This document shows, piece after piece, positions 43,938 through 52,778 of a stretch of DNA of 64,000 nt (position 1 is the stretch's first letter; each line of letters opens with the position of its first letter). This stretch comes from JACVRW01 sp963734365 (GTDB lineage: Bacteria > Actinomycetota > Thermoleophilia > Solirubrobacterales > Thermoleophilaceae). The DNA is taken from the NCBI GenBank assembly GCA_963734365.1, contig CAVTGV010000002.1:248001-312000 (forward strand), read 5' to 3'. The notes beneath the pieces are model-generated. The model was not told where the DNA came from and did no database searches. It was given only the letters and a program-made list of their open reading frames with translations. A program made the translations under genes and the position numbers.

Positions 43938-44464
43938 GGGCCGGGTTGTCAGCGCTGCTCGCTTTCGGGGTGTGTCTGCTGCCGGCGGGCTGCAGCTTCG
44001 GCGGCGACGAGGTGGCCCAGAAGGTCCAGGAGCCTGCCCTGCTGAGCGCCGCAAGCATCGGCCGGCTGCCCGCGGGGTCTCCCGAGCGGACGCTGTTCGA
44101 ATGGTGGCGGGCGATGCAGTTCGACGACGTGGCCGCGGCCGCGCCCCGGTACGCGCGCAGCGCCGGTGTCACCGCTGCGGGACTCGATGCCCAGCTGAGC
44201 ATTGCGAGACGAGCTTTCGATCCGCGTCCGCGGCTCGTGGACGTAGATCGGCGGGACGGGCGCGCCACCGTCTCGGTGCTGCTGGAGCTGCGTACCAGCA
44301 ACCCCAACGGCCGCGTGGATATCACGCGGTCCGCCCGCGCCTTCGCGCTCCTGCGCGAGGGGGGCCGCTGGCGGCTCGCCGACAACCGCTACCTGGAGGG
44401 GGCGGTGCGCCAACAGCGAGAGCTGGCCCGTGCCCTCCGGGGCCAGGGAGGGAGCGCGCCGTGA
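43934..44464 (+). CDS. Lipoprotein, NTF2-like
   Basis: A 176-residue lipoprotein with lipobox PAGC (Cys ~20) after a short hydrophobic signal. The mature part SPERTLFEWWRAMQFDDVAAAAPRYA ... REGGRWRLADNRYLEGA resembles an NTF2-like domain and shares the REGGRWRL ending with the lipoprotein at 25035-25682. The GTG overlaps the polymerase stop, and its stop overlaps the next GTG. A periplasmic or outer-face helper of polysaccharide assembly is possible but unproven. Confidence 0.8.
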   Translation: MRAGLSALLAFGVCLLPAGCSFGGDEVAQKVQEPALLSAASIGRLPAGSPERTLFEWWRAMQFDDVAAAAPRYARSAGVTAAGLDAQLSIARRAFDPRPRLVDVDRRDGRATVSVLLELRTSNPNGRVDITRSARAFALLREGGRWRLADNRYLEGAVRQQRELARALRGQGGSAP

Positions 44465-45606
44465 GCGCCGCAGGACGGGTGGCCGTGGTACTCCACGAGC
44501 CGGAGCTCGGCGGCGCCAGCGTGTCGCTGCTGCGCGCCCTGCCGCTGCTCGAGGCGCGCGGCTGGGAGTTCTCCTTCTGGGTCCCCGGCCGCGGGCCGGC
44601 CGAGCGCGAGCTGCGCCGCCAGGGCCGCCACGTGGCCACGGCCGAGCGGCTGCTGCGCTTCAGCCGCGCGAGCCTCGCCCAGCCGCCCGGCCCGGCGCGG
44701 CGCCTGGCGAGCGTCCCGGCCTACCTGCGCGGTTGGCGTGCCTGGCTGCGCGATCAGGATGCGAATCTGATCCACGCCAACTCGATACTCAGCGTTCCCG
44801 AGTTGGCCTCGCGGCCGGCGGCCGGCCCGCCGCTCGTGCTCCATACCCACGAGGTGCTGCCCGGCGGCGCGAAGGGCCTGGCCACCGCCCTTCTGGCGCG
44901 TCGCGCCGACGTGGTGGTCTCCGTGTCGGCGGCGGCGGCGCGCGCGCTGCGCGCATACGGCATCGAATCGACCGTCGTCTACGAGGCGGTGCCGGACCCC
45001 GGACCGGTGCCGGCGGCGCGCGACGACGGCCCGCTCGTGGTGGGCACGCTCGGCACGGTGTCGCGCCGCAAGGGCAGCGACCTGTTCGTGGCCGCCGCAC
45101 GGCGTGTGCAGGAGCGCCGCAACGGCATCGAGTTCCGGATGGCCGGTGAGCTGGTGGTGGGCGGGGAGCGGCCCTGGGCCGAGCAGGTGCTCGCCGGCGC
45201 CGCGAGCAGCGGGATCAGGCATGCCGGACGGGTGGAGCCGTTCGCCGAGCTGCCCGGTTGGCACGTGTTCGTGCTGCCCTCGCGGATGGACCCCTGCCCG
45301 CTGGCGCTGCTCGAGGCGATGGCCGTGGGCCTTCCCGTGGTGGCCACCAGCGTGGGCGGCATCCCCGAGCAGGTGGGCACCGACGGCGGCGTGCTCGTGG
45401 CCTCGGAGGACGTGGACGGGCTCGCCGATGCCGTGCTGCGCCTGGCCGCTTCACCCGAGCTCAGGGCGAGGCTCGGTGCCGCCGGGCGCGAGCGGGCCCG
45501 CAGCCTGTTCAGCCTCGAGACGCAGGCCGGCGCGCTCGACCGGGTCTATCGCCGCGCCCTCGGGGGCGAAGCAGCCGCGCCGCCAGCGCGCGCTCCCCAG
45601 GGCTGA
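44461..45606 (+). CDS. Glycosyltransferase family 4
   Basis: A 381-residue GT-B enzyme: RVAVVLHEPELGGASVSLLRAL, IHANSILSVPELASRP, HTHEVLPGGAKGLA in the acceptor half, and VGTLGTVSRRKGSDLFVAAA plus PSRMDPCPLALLEAMAVGLPVVATSVGG in the donor half. GTG start overlaps the lipoprotein stop. The 3' end overlaps the convergent flippase gene by 98 nt. Confidence 0.92.
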   Translation: MSAAGRVAVVLHEPELGGASVSLLRALPLLEARGWEFSFWVPGRGPAERELRRQGRHVATAERLLRFSRASLAQPPGPARRLASVPAYLRGWRAWLRDQDANLIHANSILSVPELASRPAAGPPLVLHTHEVLPGGAKGLATALLARRADVVVSVSAAAARALRAYGIESTVVYEAVPDPGPVPAARDDGPLVVGTLGTVSRRKGSDLFVAAARRVQERRNGIEFRMAGELVVGGERPWAEQVLAGAASSGIRHAGRVEPFAELPGWHVFVLPSRMDPCPLALLEAMAVGLPVVATSVGGIPEQVGTDGGVLVASEDVDGLADAVLRLAASPELRARLGAAGRERARSLFSLETQAGALDRVYRRALGGEAAAPPARAPQG

Positions 45607-47011
45607 GCGCGCCGGGCGCCAGCAGTCCGAGAGCGCCCGCGCCGAGGCCGGCCAGCCCGGCGGCGGCGACGGTAGCCACCGGTCCGGCGCCCGCCGCACC
45701 CAGGAGGGCGTCGGCCGCGCCCGCGGCCAGCCAGCCGCCCGCGCAGGCCAGCAGATAGCGCGCGTAGCGGGCGTCGAACGGCGAGCGGTGGAGGGCGGTC
45801 ACCGTCTGCCGGGTCCACCAGGCGTTCAGCAGCGCATAGGCCGCGAGAGTCGACACAGCCGCTCCGGTGAGCTCGAACACCCCGGTCAGCACCAGTGTGC
45901 CCGCCACCACGAGCGGCAGGCCCACCACCGACGAGCGCCAGATCGCGGACCAGGCGCCGACCGCGGCGAGGGTGGCGTAGCTCACGCCCAGCGCCCCCTG
46001 CACGCCGTAGCCCGCGAGCAGGATCCGCAGCAGCGTCGTGGTGGTCTCCTGCTCGTCGGGGAAGACGATCCGGGCGATCTCGGGCGCGGTGATGAAGCCG
46101 ATGCCGACCACCAGGAGCGTGGAGAAGGCCGACCAGCGGCACGCCGTCCGGTAGAGCGACAGCACGGCCTCGCGCCCGCCGCTCACCGCCAGCCGGGTGG
46201 CCTCCGGGAGGTAGAACAGGCTGATCGCGACGAGGAACTGGGCGCTGAACTCGGCCACGCGCAGGGAAACCGAGTACGTGCCTGCCGGGCCGGCGCCCAG
46301 CAGCAGGCCGACGATCACCACGTCGAGATTGCCGAGCAGGCTCCAGACCACGCCGCCCAGCTGCATGGCGGCCAGGCCGCTGACCTCGGTGGCGGTGTCG
46401 GGCAGGTCACGCGTGGCGTGGACCCATGTGACCGCGGCGACCAGGATGTTGAGGAGTGCGAAGCCCCACAGCACCGTGTCCCCGGACAGATCGACGCCCA
46501 GCGCCAGCGCCGCCACCGCCGCGCGGCCGGCGGAGGCGGCGAGGTTGGTGGCGAGCGCGAAGCGGCCGGGCTGGTTGCGCGCCCTGAACACCGAGGCGGC
46601 GATCGTGGTGACTCCCTGGGTCACGGCCAGCACCACGGCCGCGGCAACGCCCGAGGCCCCGAGCCCGCCCTCGCTGCCCGTGGAGATCACGATCACTGCG
46701 GCCAGCACGAACGGCAGGACGGCCGCGAACCGGCGCAGCGCGTGGACCAGGTCGCCGCGGCCGAACGCGGACCGCCCGGAGGCGGCGGCCGTGGCGGCCT
46801 GACGCGCGGTGGCGTCGCCCAGGCCGCCCGTGGCCACCGCCGCGCCGAGGACCCCGGCGGCCAGGGCAGCCAGCAGCGCGCCGAGCTCGTCGGCGCTCAG
46901 CGTGCGGACGAGCAGGAGCAGCGTGGCCAGCGCCAGAGCGCGGGCGAGGATCCACGCGGTCCAGTTGACCGCCGTGCTGCGCCCCACGCGCCGTGCGGCG
47001 TCGGAGCTCAC
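45509..47011 (-). CDS. Wzx-type polysaccharide flippase (second copy)
   Basis: A 500-residue multi-pass protein of the MATE/PST superfamily with about fourteen hydrophobic segments, starting WTAWILARALALATLLLLVRTLSADELGALLAAL. GTG 47011 begins 1 nt after the upstream glycosyltransferase stop. It is the last gene of a six-gene minus-strand operon starting at 53857. The C-terminal ~32 residues (Arg/Gly/Pro-rich) overlap the opposite-strand gene. Confidence 0.87.
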   Translation of the reverse strand: MSSDAARRVGRSTAVNWTAWILARALALATLLLLVRTLSADELGALLAALAAGVLGAAVATGGLGDATARQAATAAASGRSAFGRGDLVHALRRFAAVLPFVLAAVIVISTGSEGGLGASGVAAAVVLAVTQGVTTIAASVFRARNQPGRFALATNLAASAGRAAVAALALGVDLSGDTVLWGFALLNILVAAVTWVHATRDLPDTATEVSGLAAMQLGGVVWSLLGNLDVVIVGLLLGAGPAGTYSVSLRVAEFSAQFLVAISLFYLPEATRLAVSGGREAVLSLYRTACRWSAFSTLLVVGIGFITAPEIARIVFPDEQETTTTLLRILLAGYGVQGALGVSYATLAAVGAWSAIWRSSVVGLPLVVAGTLVLTGVFELTGAAVSTLAAYALLNAWWTRQTVTALHRSPFDARYARYLLACAGGWLAAGAADALLGAAGAGPVATVAAAGLAGLGAGALGLLAPGALSPGERALAARLLRPRGRGDRPGRARRPASRG

Positions 47012-47012
47012 G

Positions 47013-48188
47013 TCAGTGTGCGCCGTGGGCGCGCAGCACCTCGGCGAGGCGCTCGCGGAAGCGCTTCTCGGAGAAGCGCTCTGCGCTCCGGCGAAGAGCG
47101 CCGGCATCCCAGCGCCGCCCGGCCAGCTCGCGCACGCCGGCGCGGATCTGCTCGGGCTCGGACCCGTCCTCGATCAGCACGCCGTCCTCGCCGGGCCGCA
47201 CGATGTCGCGGGCGCCGCCGCGATCGGTGGCGAGCACCGGCGCGCCGGCGGCCAGCGCCTCGACCATCGAGATGCCGAAGTCCTCCTCGCCCACGTGGAT
47301 GAAGCCCCCGGCCCCGGCGAACTTCTCGGCCAGTCGCTCTCGCGACTGCCAGCCGAGCAGCTCGACGTTGTCGGGCAGGGCCGCTCGCAGCTGAGGCTCG
47401 AGCGGGCCGACGCCCACCATCGTCAGGCGAAGGTCGGGGAGGCCGCGAAAGGCCTCGGCCACCTCGAGCGGACGCTTGTAGGACACGAGCCGGTGCACCC
47501 ACAGGAAGCGCGCGGGGTCGCGCGGCACGTCAGAGGGGAAGTCGCCGACCGCCACCGGCGGTGGCACCACCACGGCGTCACGGTCGTAGAAATCCCGGAT
47601 CCGCTCGGCCACGGCGGTCGAGTTCGCCATGTAGAGATCGGGCCGGCGTGAGGCGTCGCGGTCCCAGCGCCGCAGCCGGCCGCGCACGGCCCGCAGTGCG
47701 GCGCCCTTGACTCCGTTGACCCGGTTCTGCTCCGCCGCCGGCATCCACACGTAGCGCATCGGCGTGTGGCAGTAGCAGGCGTGGAGGGTGTCCGGGGACG
47801 TGCGCACGCCGGCCGCGCAGGCGTGCGACGAACTCAGGACGAGCTCGTAGCCGGACAGGTCGAGCCGCTCGAAGTAGCGCGGCATGTAGGGGAGGAGCCA
47901 GCGCCAGCGGCCCGGATCGTGGCCGCGCTGGCGCACTCCCGGGAGGAGACCCAGGCGCGACTCGCGCACGATCGCCGAGCCCAGGCGCGGCGGCAGCAGC
48001 TCGTGTGCGGCGTGGAAGGTGAAGATGTCCGGGTCACGGGCGAACAGGTCGAGCATGGCCGCGACCGTGCGCTCGGCGCCGTGATAGCCCTGGAACCAGT
48101 CGTGAACGAGCGCCGAGCGCATGGACAGCGGCTCGGGGGGCGCAGCGGGTGCCTCCGGCGCCACGAGTGTCTCCGGGCGGCTGCTCAC
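47013..48188 (-). CDS. Glycosyltransferase family 4 (WbaZ-like)
   Basis: A 391-residue GT-B enzyme. SALVHDWFQGYHGAERTVAAMLDLF, LHACYCHTPMRYVWMP and the donor half FLWVHRLVSYKRPLEVAEAF, VGEEDFGISMVEALAAGAPVLATDRGG are clear. It resembles the protein at 32020-33096 (CYCHxPxRY motif). GTG 48188 overlaps the stop of the upstream fusion gene (GTGA); ATG 48122 would match shorter homologs. Confidence 0.92.
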   Translation of the reverse strand: MSSRPETLVAPEAPAAPPEPLSMRSALVHDWFQGYHGAERTVAAMLDLFARDPDIFTFHAAHELLPPRLGSAIVRESRLGLLPGVRQRGHDPGRWRWLLPYMPRYFERLDLSGYELVLSSSHACAAGVRTSPDTLHACYCHTPMRYVWMPAAEQNRVNGVKGAALRAVRGRLRRWDRDASRRPDLYMANSTAVAERIRDFYDRDAVVVPPPVAVGDFPSDVPRDPARFLWVHRLVSYKRPLEVAEAFRGLPDLRLTMVGVGPLEPQLRAALPDNVELLGWQSRERLAEKFAGAGGFIHVGEEDFGISMVEALAAGAPVLATDRGGARDIVRPGEDGVLIEDGSEPEQIRAGVRELAGRRWDAGALRRSAERFSEKRFRERLAEVLRAHGAH

Positions 48189-50320
48189 GCAGCTTCCAGC
48201 TCCGGCGCCTGATACTCGGTGTAGCCCTTGTGGCGCTCGAGCGCCCGCCGGAAGCCCAGCGGCTTGCGCAGGCGGACCGCCCGGCGGTACGGGCGGCCAC
48301 GGCGGCGGTAGCTGCGCCACTCGTGCAGTCCTGCCAGCCGGCCGCGAAGCGGAGCGAGCGTCCTGCCCGCCACCGAGGTGAAGAGCACGTAGGCCGTGTC
48401 GTAGACGATCATCCAGGGGCCGTTGAGGCACAGCATCTCGGTCGACGCGTTCTTGGCAAGCGTGCGCACCCGGTTGCGCCCGACCAGATAGAGCTTGGCC
48501 GGCGAGCCGTGCTGAGCTGTGGCGGAGTGGTGGTGGTAGACCACCGCCCGGGGGGCATAGAGGGCCCGCCAGCCGTGCGCCTGGGCGCGCCAGGCGAGGT
48601 CCGCGTCCTCGAAGAAGGCGAAGAAGGTCTCGTCGAAGCCCCCCACCTGGTCGAGCATCGCGCGGCGGAAGATGGCCGCGCCGCCGGTGGCGCCGAACAC
48701 CTCGTAGGGCTCACGCTCCGGATGTCCGCTCACCGGGTCCCCCACCAGCCGGTCCGCGGCGATCCCCAGGCGGTCGAGCTCGAGTCCGGCCGAGTTGAGC
48801 ACCGCGCGCCGGTCGGCGAAGCGCATCTGAGCGGCGACTGAGCCCACGCGCTCGTCGAGGCGTCCGGCCTCGAGCATCAGCGCCAGGGCGTCGGGCTCGA
48901 CGGTGGTGTCGTTGTTGAAAACCGCGATCCACTCGCCGCGGCTCTCGGCGATCCCGCGGGCGATGCCGCCGGCAAACCCCTCGTTGCGTTCCAGCGAGAC
49001 GACCCTGACCTCTGGGAAACGCTCACGGACCAGCTCCACCGAGCCGTCCTTCGACCCGTTGTCGACCACGATCAGCTCGCTCCGCTGGTCGACCGCCGCG
49101 AGCGCGGTCTCCAGGGACTGCAGGCACATCCGGAGGAGATTGCGGCGCTCGTGGTTGACGATGATCGTGGAGACGGCGACCGCGGTGCGGGGCCGCGAGC
49201 CGTTGGCCGGCGCCGGGCGCGTGCCGGTGACGATCGGCTCGTCCTCGGCCAGGACGTCGCCGATCGCGGCGTCCGTGAGCCGTGCGCTGCGGTCCCAGTT
49301 GAAGTACGCGGCCCGCTCGAGGCCGGCGGGCACCAGGCGCTCGCGCACCGCCTCGTCGACGGCGGCGCTCACGAGAGCATCGCCGAGGGCGGCTCCGTCG
49401 TCGGGGTCCACGAGCAGTGCGGCGTCTCCGCAGGTCTCGGGCAGTGCGGTGCGGTTGGCGGCCACCACCGGCACGCCGCTGGCCATGGCCTCCAGCACGG
49501 GCAGGCCGAAGCCCTCGTAGAGCGACGGCATGGCCAGCGCCAGCGCTCCGGTGTACAACCCGGGCAGCGCGCCGTCGTCCACGTATCCGAGCGCGCGCAG
49601 CGGGGGCGACTCACCGGGCCGCATGTACGCGCGCCCGGAGCCGGCCGACACCAGCTCGATGCCCTCCCGCTCGAGCCGGTCGCGCGCCTCGGCGAGCGAG
49701 GCCAGGTTCTTGCGCGCGATGCGGGTGCCCACCACCAGGACGTAGGGCCGGTCCAACCCGTAGGCCTGGCGGACGGGCTCGACCTCGGCATGGGGGGAGA
49801 AGCGCTCGTCCACGCCGTTGGGCACCACGACGATGCGGTCCGGGTCCACGTCCAGGCCCTCCGCCAGCTCGCGCCGCGAGAACTCCGAGGGGGCTATCAC
49901 CCGACGGGCACGCTGGGCCAGCAGCGGCATCATGCGCTGCTGGTAGGAGGCGTAGACGGACGAGTACCAGCCGGGGTGCCGCAACGGGGCGAGGTCGTGG
50001 AGCACCACCACCGTGCGCCGCGAGGCCACCGGCGCGAGATTGGCCGGGCAGTAGAGCACGCGCGCTTCCCGCGCTGCCGCCGGCAGGAAGGCCTGCTCCC
50101 ACAGATGGCCGGCCCGGTAGGCCAGCGCGGTGGGGGGACGGGCCATCGCGTAACGAGACGGGTTGAGCCGCGGCAGGCGGGCGGCCATCTCGATCGTGAC
50201 CCGCTCGACGCCGCCGATCTCGCGCCGGGCCGCGGCGCGAGCGTTGATCAGCACGGGGGCGTCGCGCCTGGTCGCCGCTCCGGCAGGGGCGCCGTTGGCG
50301 GACGAGGCGCTTGCCGTCAC
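48185..50320 (-). CDS. Bifunctional glycosyltransferase, GT4-GT2 fusion
   Basis: A 711-residue protein with two enzymes in one chain. Residues ~20-370 are GT4: VLINARAAARREIGGVERVTIEMA, DLAPLRHPGW, VLVVGTRIARKNLASLAEA, PSLYEGFGLPVLEAMASGVPVVAAN. Residues ~380-711 are a rhamnosyltransferase-like GT2: VSTIIVNHERRNLLRMCLQSL, VVDNGSKDGSVELV, AVFNNDTTVEPDAL and FFEDADLAWRAQAHGW. It could add two consecutive sugars. GTG start overlaps the Wzy-like stop (GTGA). Confidence 0.92.
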   Translation of the reverse strand: MTASASSANGAPAGAATRRDAPVLINARAAARREIGGVERVTIEMAARLPRLNPSRYAMARPPTALAYRAGHLWEQAFLPAAAREARVLYCPANLAPVASRRTVVVLHDLAPLRHPGWYSSVYASYQQRMMPLLAQRARRVIAPSEFSRRELAEGLDVDPDRIVVVPNGVDERFSPHAEVEPVRQAYGLDRPYVLVVGTRIARKNLASLAEARDRLEREGIELVSAGSGRAYMRPGESPPLRALGYVDDGALPGLYTGALALAMPSLYEGFGLPVLEAMASGVPVVAANRTALPETCGDAALLVDPDDGAALGDALVSAAVDEAVRERLVPAGLERAAYFNWDRSARLTDAAIGDVLAEDEPIVTGTRPAPANGSRPRTAVAVSTIIVNHERRNLLRMCLQSLETALAAVDQRSELIVVDNGSKDGSVELVRERFPEVRVVSLERNEGFAGGIARGIAESRGEWIAVFNNDTTVEPDALALMLEAGRLDERVGSVAAQMRFADRRAVLNSAGLELDRLGIAADRLVGDPVSGHPEREPYEVFGATGGAAIFRRAMLDQVGGFDETFFAFFEDADLAWRAQAHGWRALYAPRAVVYHHHSATAQHGSPAKLYLVGRNRVRTLAKNASTEMLCLNGPWMIVYDTAYVLFTSVAGRTLAPLRGRLAGLHEWRSYRRRGRPYRRAVRLRKPLGFRRALERHKGYTEYQAPELEAA

Positions 50321-51837
50321 GCGCGTGCCTCGGATCGATCGCCTCGGGTCACCGGCGAAGCGTATTCCTGGTCGGTCTCCGGCAGCGTCTCACCGGCGGT
50401 CGCCGCGGCCGGGGCGGGCTCCTCACTCCAGGCCACCGCCGCCGCGGCCAGCAGGAGAGCGGGGAGCGTGACGGCGGGCATCTCCCAGTCCCAGTCGAGC
50501 CCCGCATGGAAGGCCCAGGCGGCCAACCCGGCGGCCAGCCCGGTGGCAGCCGCGGGATCACGCCGGTAGAGCCGCACCAGTGCGGCTCCCACGCCGCCGG
50601 CGAACAGCAGCAGGAAGGCGAGCCCCACAACCCCGAGCTCGGCCGCGGTCTCCAGGTAGAGCGAGTGGGCATCGCCGGAGGCGTCCACGCGGTCGTCGGT
50701 CTTCAGCCACTCGGCCTGGAATCCGCCCGACCCGAGACCCTCGATCGGATGGTCGGCGAAGTTCCGGGAGGCCACCTCCCAGTAGCGGTAGCGGTTCGTG
50801 TCGATCGAGCCGAGGCGCGCGGGGTCGGCGCCGGCGGCGGGCGACGCGCCCTCCGGCTTGCCCTCGAAGGCGGCCAGCAGCAGCCCACCGATCACCATCA
50901 CGAGCAGCGCCGCGCCGGCCACCGTGGCCGGGCGGGATATGGGCAGCGTGGGGGCCTTGAGCGGCCGGCGCGGCGGGAGCGGCGCCACGAATGCGGCGAC
51001 GAGCGCCGCGGCCACGAGCACCGCGAGCATGAGGAGGCCCTCGCCGCTGTCGCGCGTGTCCAGCGAGCTCACCGTGGTCAGGCTCCCGCCCACCAGCGAA
51101 GCCACGGCGGCCGGGACGCCGATCGAGAAGAGGGCGCGCAGCTGAGGGCGCGACTCGGGCGCCAGCGCCAGCAGCACCAGCAGCCCGATCGCCACCGCGG
51201 CCAGGGCGCCGCGAGCGAAGCTGAGGTACACGGCCAGGCCGAGCACCACCCCGGCGGCGGCGAGCGCGGAGCGCAGCGCGCGGCTGCGGGCCGGGTCGCC
51301 CGCCACCCGAACGGCGAGCACGAAGCCGAAGGCGGCGAGGATCCCGTAGGCGTTCCAGTAGGTGAGCGGCTGCTCGAGCCGGCCGACCGCGGAGCCGCTC
51401 TCCTCGAGGTCGATCACGTTGGGGAGCAGGCGCTCGGAGAGGCCGTAGGCGATCACCACGAACGCGCCCAGAGCGAGCGCGGGCTCGAGCACCCGTCGCA
51501 CAGGCAGGCCCCGCAGCAGTCCCAGTGCGGCCGTGAACACGCCCAGGTAGAGCAGCAGCCGCTGGAGATCGTCCTGGGCCCGGCCGCCGATAGGCGCCCA
51601 GGTGAGCGAGAGCGCGGTCCAGGCGCAGAGCAGAGCCAGCCCCAGGAGGGCCAGGCGACCGGGCGTGGACTCCGGCAACGGCCTCGGGACGAACAACGCG
51701 GCCAGGATCACCAGCCCGCACGCCACGATCGCGGCGATGATGCGCGGCTCGTCGAAGAAGCCCCCCGAGAAGAACGCCAGCACCGTCGGGAGGACGATCA
51801 GGGCCGTCGCGCCGGCCGCGAGAACCCATCTCCGCAT
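50317..51837 (-). CDS. O-antigen ligase/polymerase (Wzy/WaaL-like) membrane protein
   Basis: A 506-residue protein with about twelve hydrophobic segments. The Wzy_C motif region reads FARGALAAVAIGLLVLLAL, then the big outer loop with RYRYWEVASRNFADHPIEGLGSGGF and DAHSLYLETAAELGVVGLAFLLLFAGG, typical of the O-antigen ligase superfamily. ATG 51837. The stop region overlaps the next GTG. It is the third polymerase/ligase-like protein of the locus. Confidence 0.87.
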   Translation of the reverse strand: MRRWVLAAGATALIVLPTVLAFFSGGFFDEPRIIAAIVACGLVILAALFVPRPLPESTPGRLALLGLALLCAWTALSLTWAPIGGRAQDDLQRLLLYLGVFTAALGLLRGLPVRRVLEPALALGAFVVIAYGLSERLLPNVIDLEESGSAVGRLEQPLTYWNAYGILAAFGFVLAVRVAGDPARSRALRSALAAAGVVLGLAVYLSFARGALAAVAIGLLVLLALAPESRPQLRALFSIGVPAAVASLVGGSLTTVSSLDTRDSGEGLLMLAVLVAAALVAAFVAPLPPRRPLKAPTLPISRPATVAGAALLVMVIGGLLLAAFEGKPEGASPAAGADPARLGSIDTNRYRYWEVASRNFADHPIEGLGSGGFQAEWLKTDDRVDASGDAHSLYLETAAELGVVGLAFLLLFAGGVGAALVRLYRRDPAAATGLAAGLAAWAFHAGLDWDWEMPAVTLPALLLAAAAVAWSEEPAPAAATAGETLPETDQEYASPVTRGDRSEARA

Positions 51838-51848
51838 GGCGGCCCAGG

Positions 51849-52778
51849 TTAGTGGCTTCGCCCCTGCGGGGCGGCGGTCGCTCGTCGCGAGCGATCCTGC
51901 CGGAGCGCATTCCACAGCGCCCGGAGCTGGGCGCGCTCGTAGGCCCCGCCGCGCCGCAGGAGCGCCCGGCCGAGCGCCCGCGTGCCGTAGGTCACGGCCT
52001 GCCCGAGGTCGTCGAGCGCGAGCGCGCGGCCGCCACGCCGCGCCACCACCTCGCGCCTGCGCGTGGCCCCGAGCTCGAGCGCGCTCTCGCCCAGGGCGCG
52101 AGCCACCGACGTGCCCCCCAGATGACGTACGGCCACGGAGGGGCGCAGAAGCGTGGGCGCGCCGAGATCCGCGGCTCGCAGGCACAGCTCGAGGTCCTCG
52201 TAGAAGAGGAAGGCGGCGGGGTCGAACGGCCCGGCGCGGCGCAGCAGAGCGGTGCGGGCCACCACACAGGCGGCGATGGCCCAGCCCACCGGCCGCGGGC
52301 GGGTGCTGCGCCAGGGCTCGTAGCGCCGGCGCAGTGGCCCGGGCAGGAGCGGTCGCGGCACGGCCGCTGGAATCAGGGCCTCTACCGTGCCGGGCAGAGG
52401 ATGAGCGCTGTCCTGAACGCTGCCGTCGGCGTTGAGCAGCCTCGGCACGAGCAGCGCGTTGCGCGTGCGCGCCTCCGCCACCAGCCGTTGGATCCCGTCG
52501 TCCAGGAGCTCGACGTCCGGGTTGACCAGGGCGGTCACGGGCGCCGTCACTCGCTCCAGCCCCGCGTTGTTCGCGGCCCCGAAGCCGCGGTTCCCGTCCA
52601 GCACGATCACCTCCGCGCCGCGGGCGCGGGCGAGATCCGCGCCGGCGTCGCGCGAGCCGCTGTCCACCACCACCAGCTGCGGCGCGGGGTCGATGAAGCG
52701 CTCCACGCCGTCCAGCAGTCCCTCGAGCTCGGCCGCCGAGTCGTGGATCACGGTGACGATCGCGAACTCGCTCACCAT
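51849..52778 (-). CDS. Glycosyltransferase family 2 (rhamnosyltransferase-like)
   Basis: A 309-residue GT-A enzyme: AIVTVIHDSAAELEGLL, VVVDSGSRDAGADLARARG, GNRGFGAANNAGL, ALVNPDVELLDDGI (the DxD position reads NPDVE) and FLFYEDLELCLRAADLGAPTLL. It resembles WbbL-type rhamnosyltransferases. The ATG overlaps the upstream GT4 stop by 7 nt; 11 nt separate it from the Wzy-like gene. Confidence 0.9.
   Translation of the reverse strand: MVSEFAIVTVIHDSAAELEGLLDGVERFIDPAPQLVVVDSGSRDAGADLARARGAEVIVLDGNRGFGAANNAGLERVTAPVTALVNPDVELLDDGIQRLVAEARTRNALLVPRLLNADGSVQDSAHPLPGTVEALIPAAVPRPLLPGPLRRRYEPWRSTRPRPVGWAIAACVVARTALLRRAGPFDPAAFLFYEDLELCLRAADLGAPTLLRPSVAVRHLGGTSVARALGESALELGATRRREVVARRGGRALALDDLGQAVTYGTRALGRALLRRGGAYERAQLRALWNALRQDRSRRATAAPQGRSH

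Noticed and set aside
45104..47302. A 732-codon plus-strand frame
   Set aside because: It runs antisense to the flippase and out of frame with the glycosyltransferase, and its translation has no family features.
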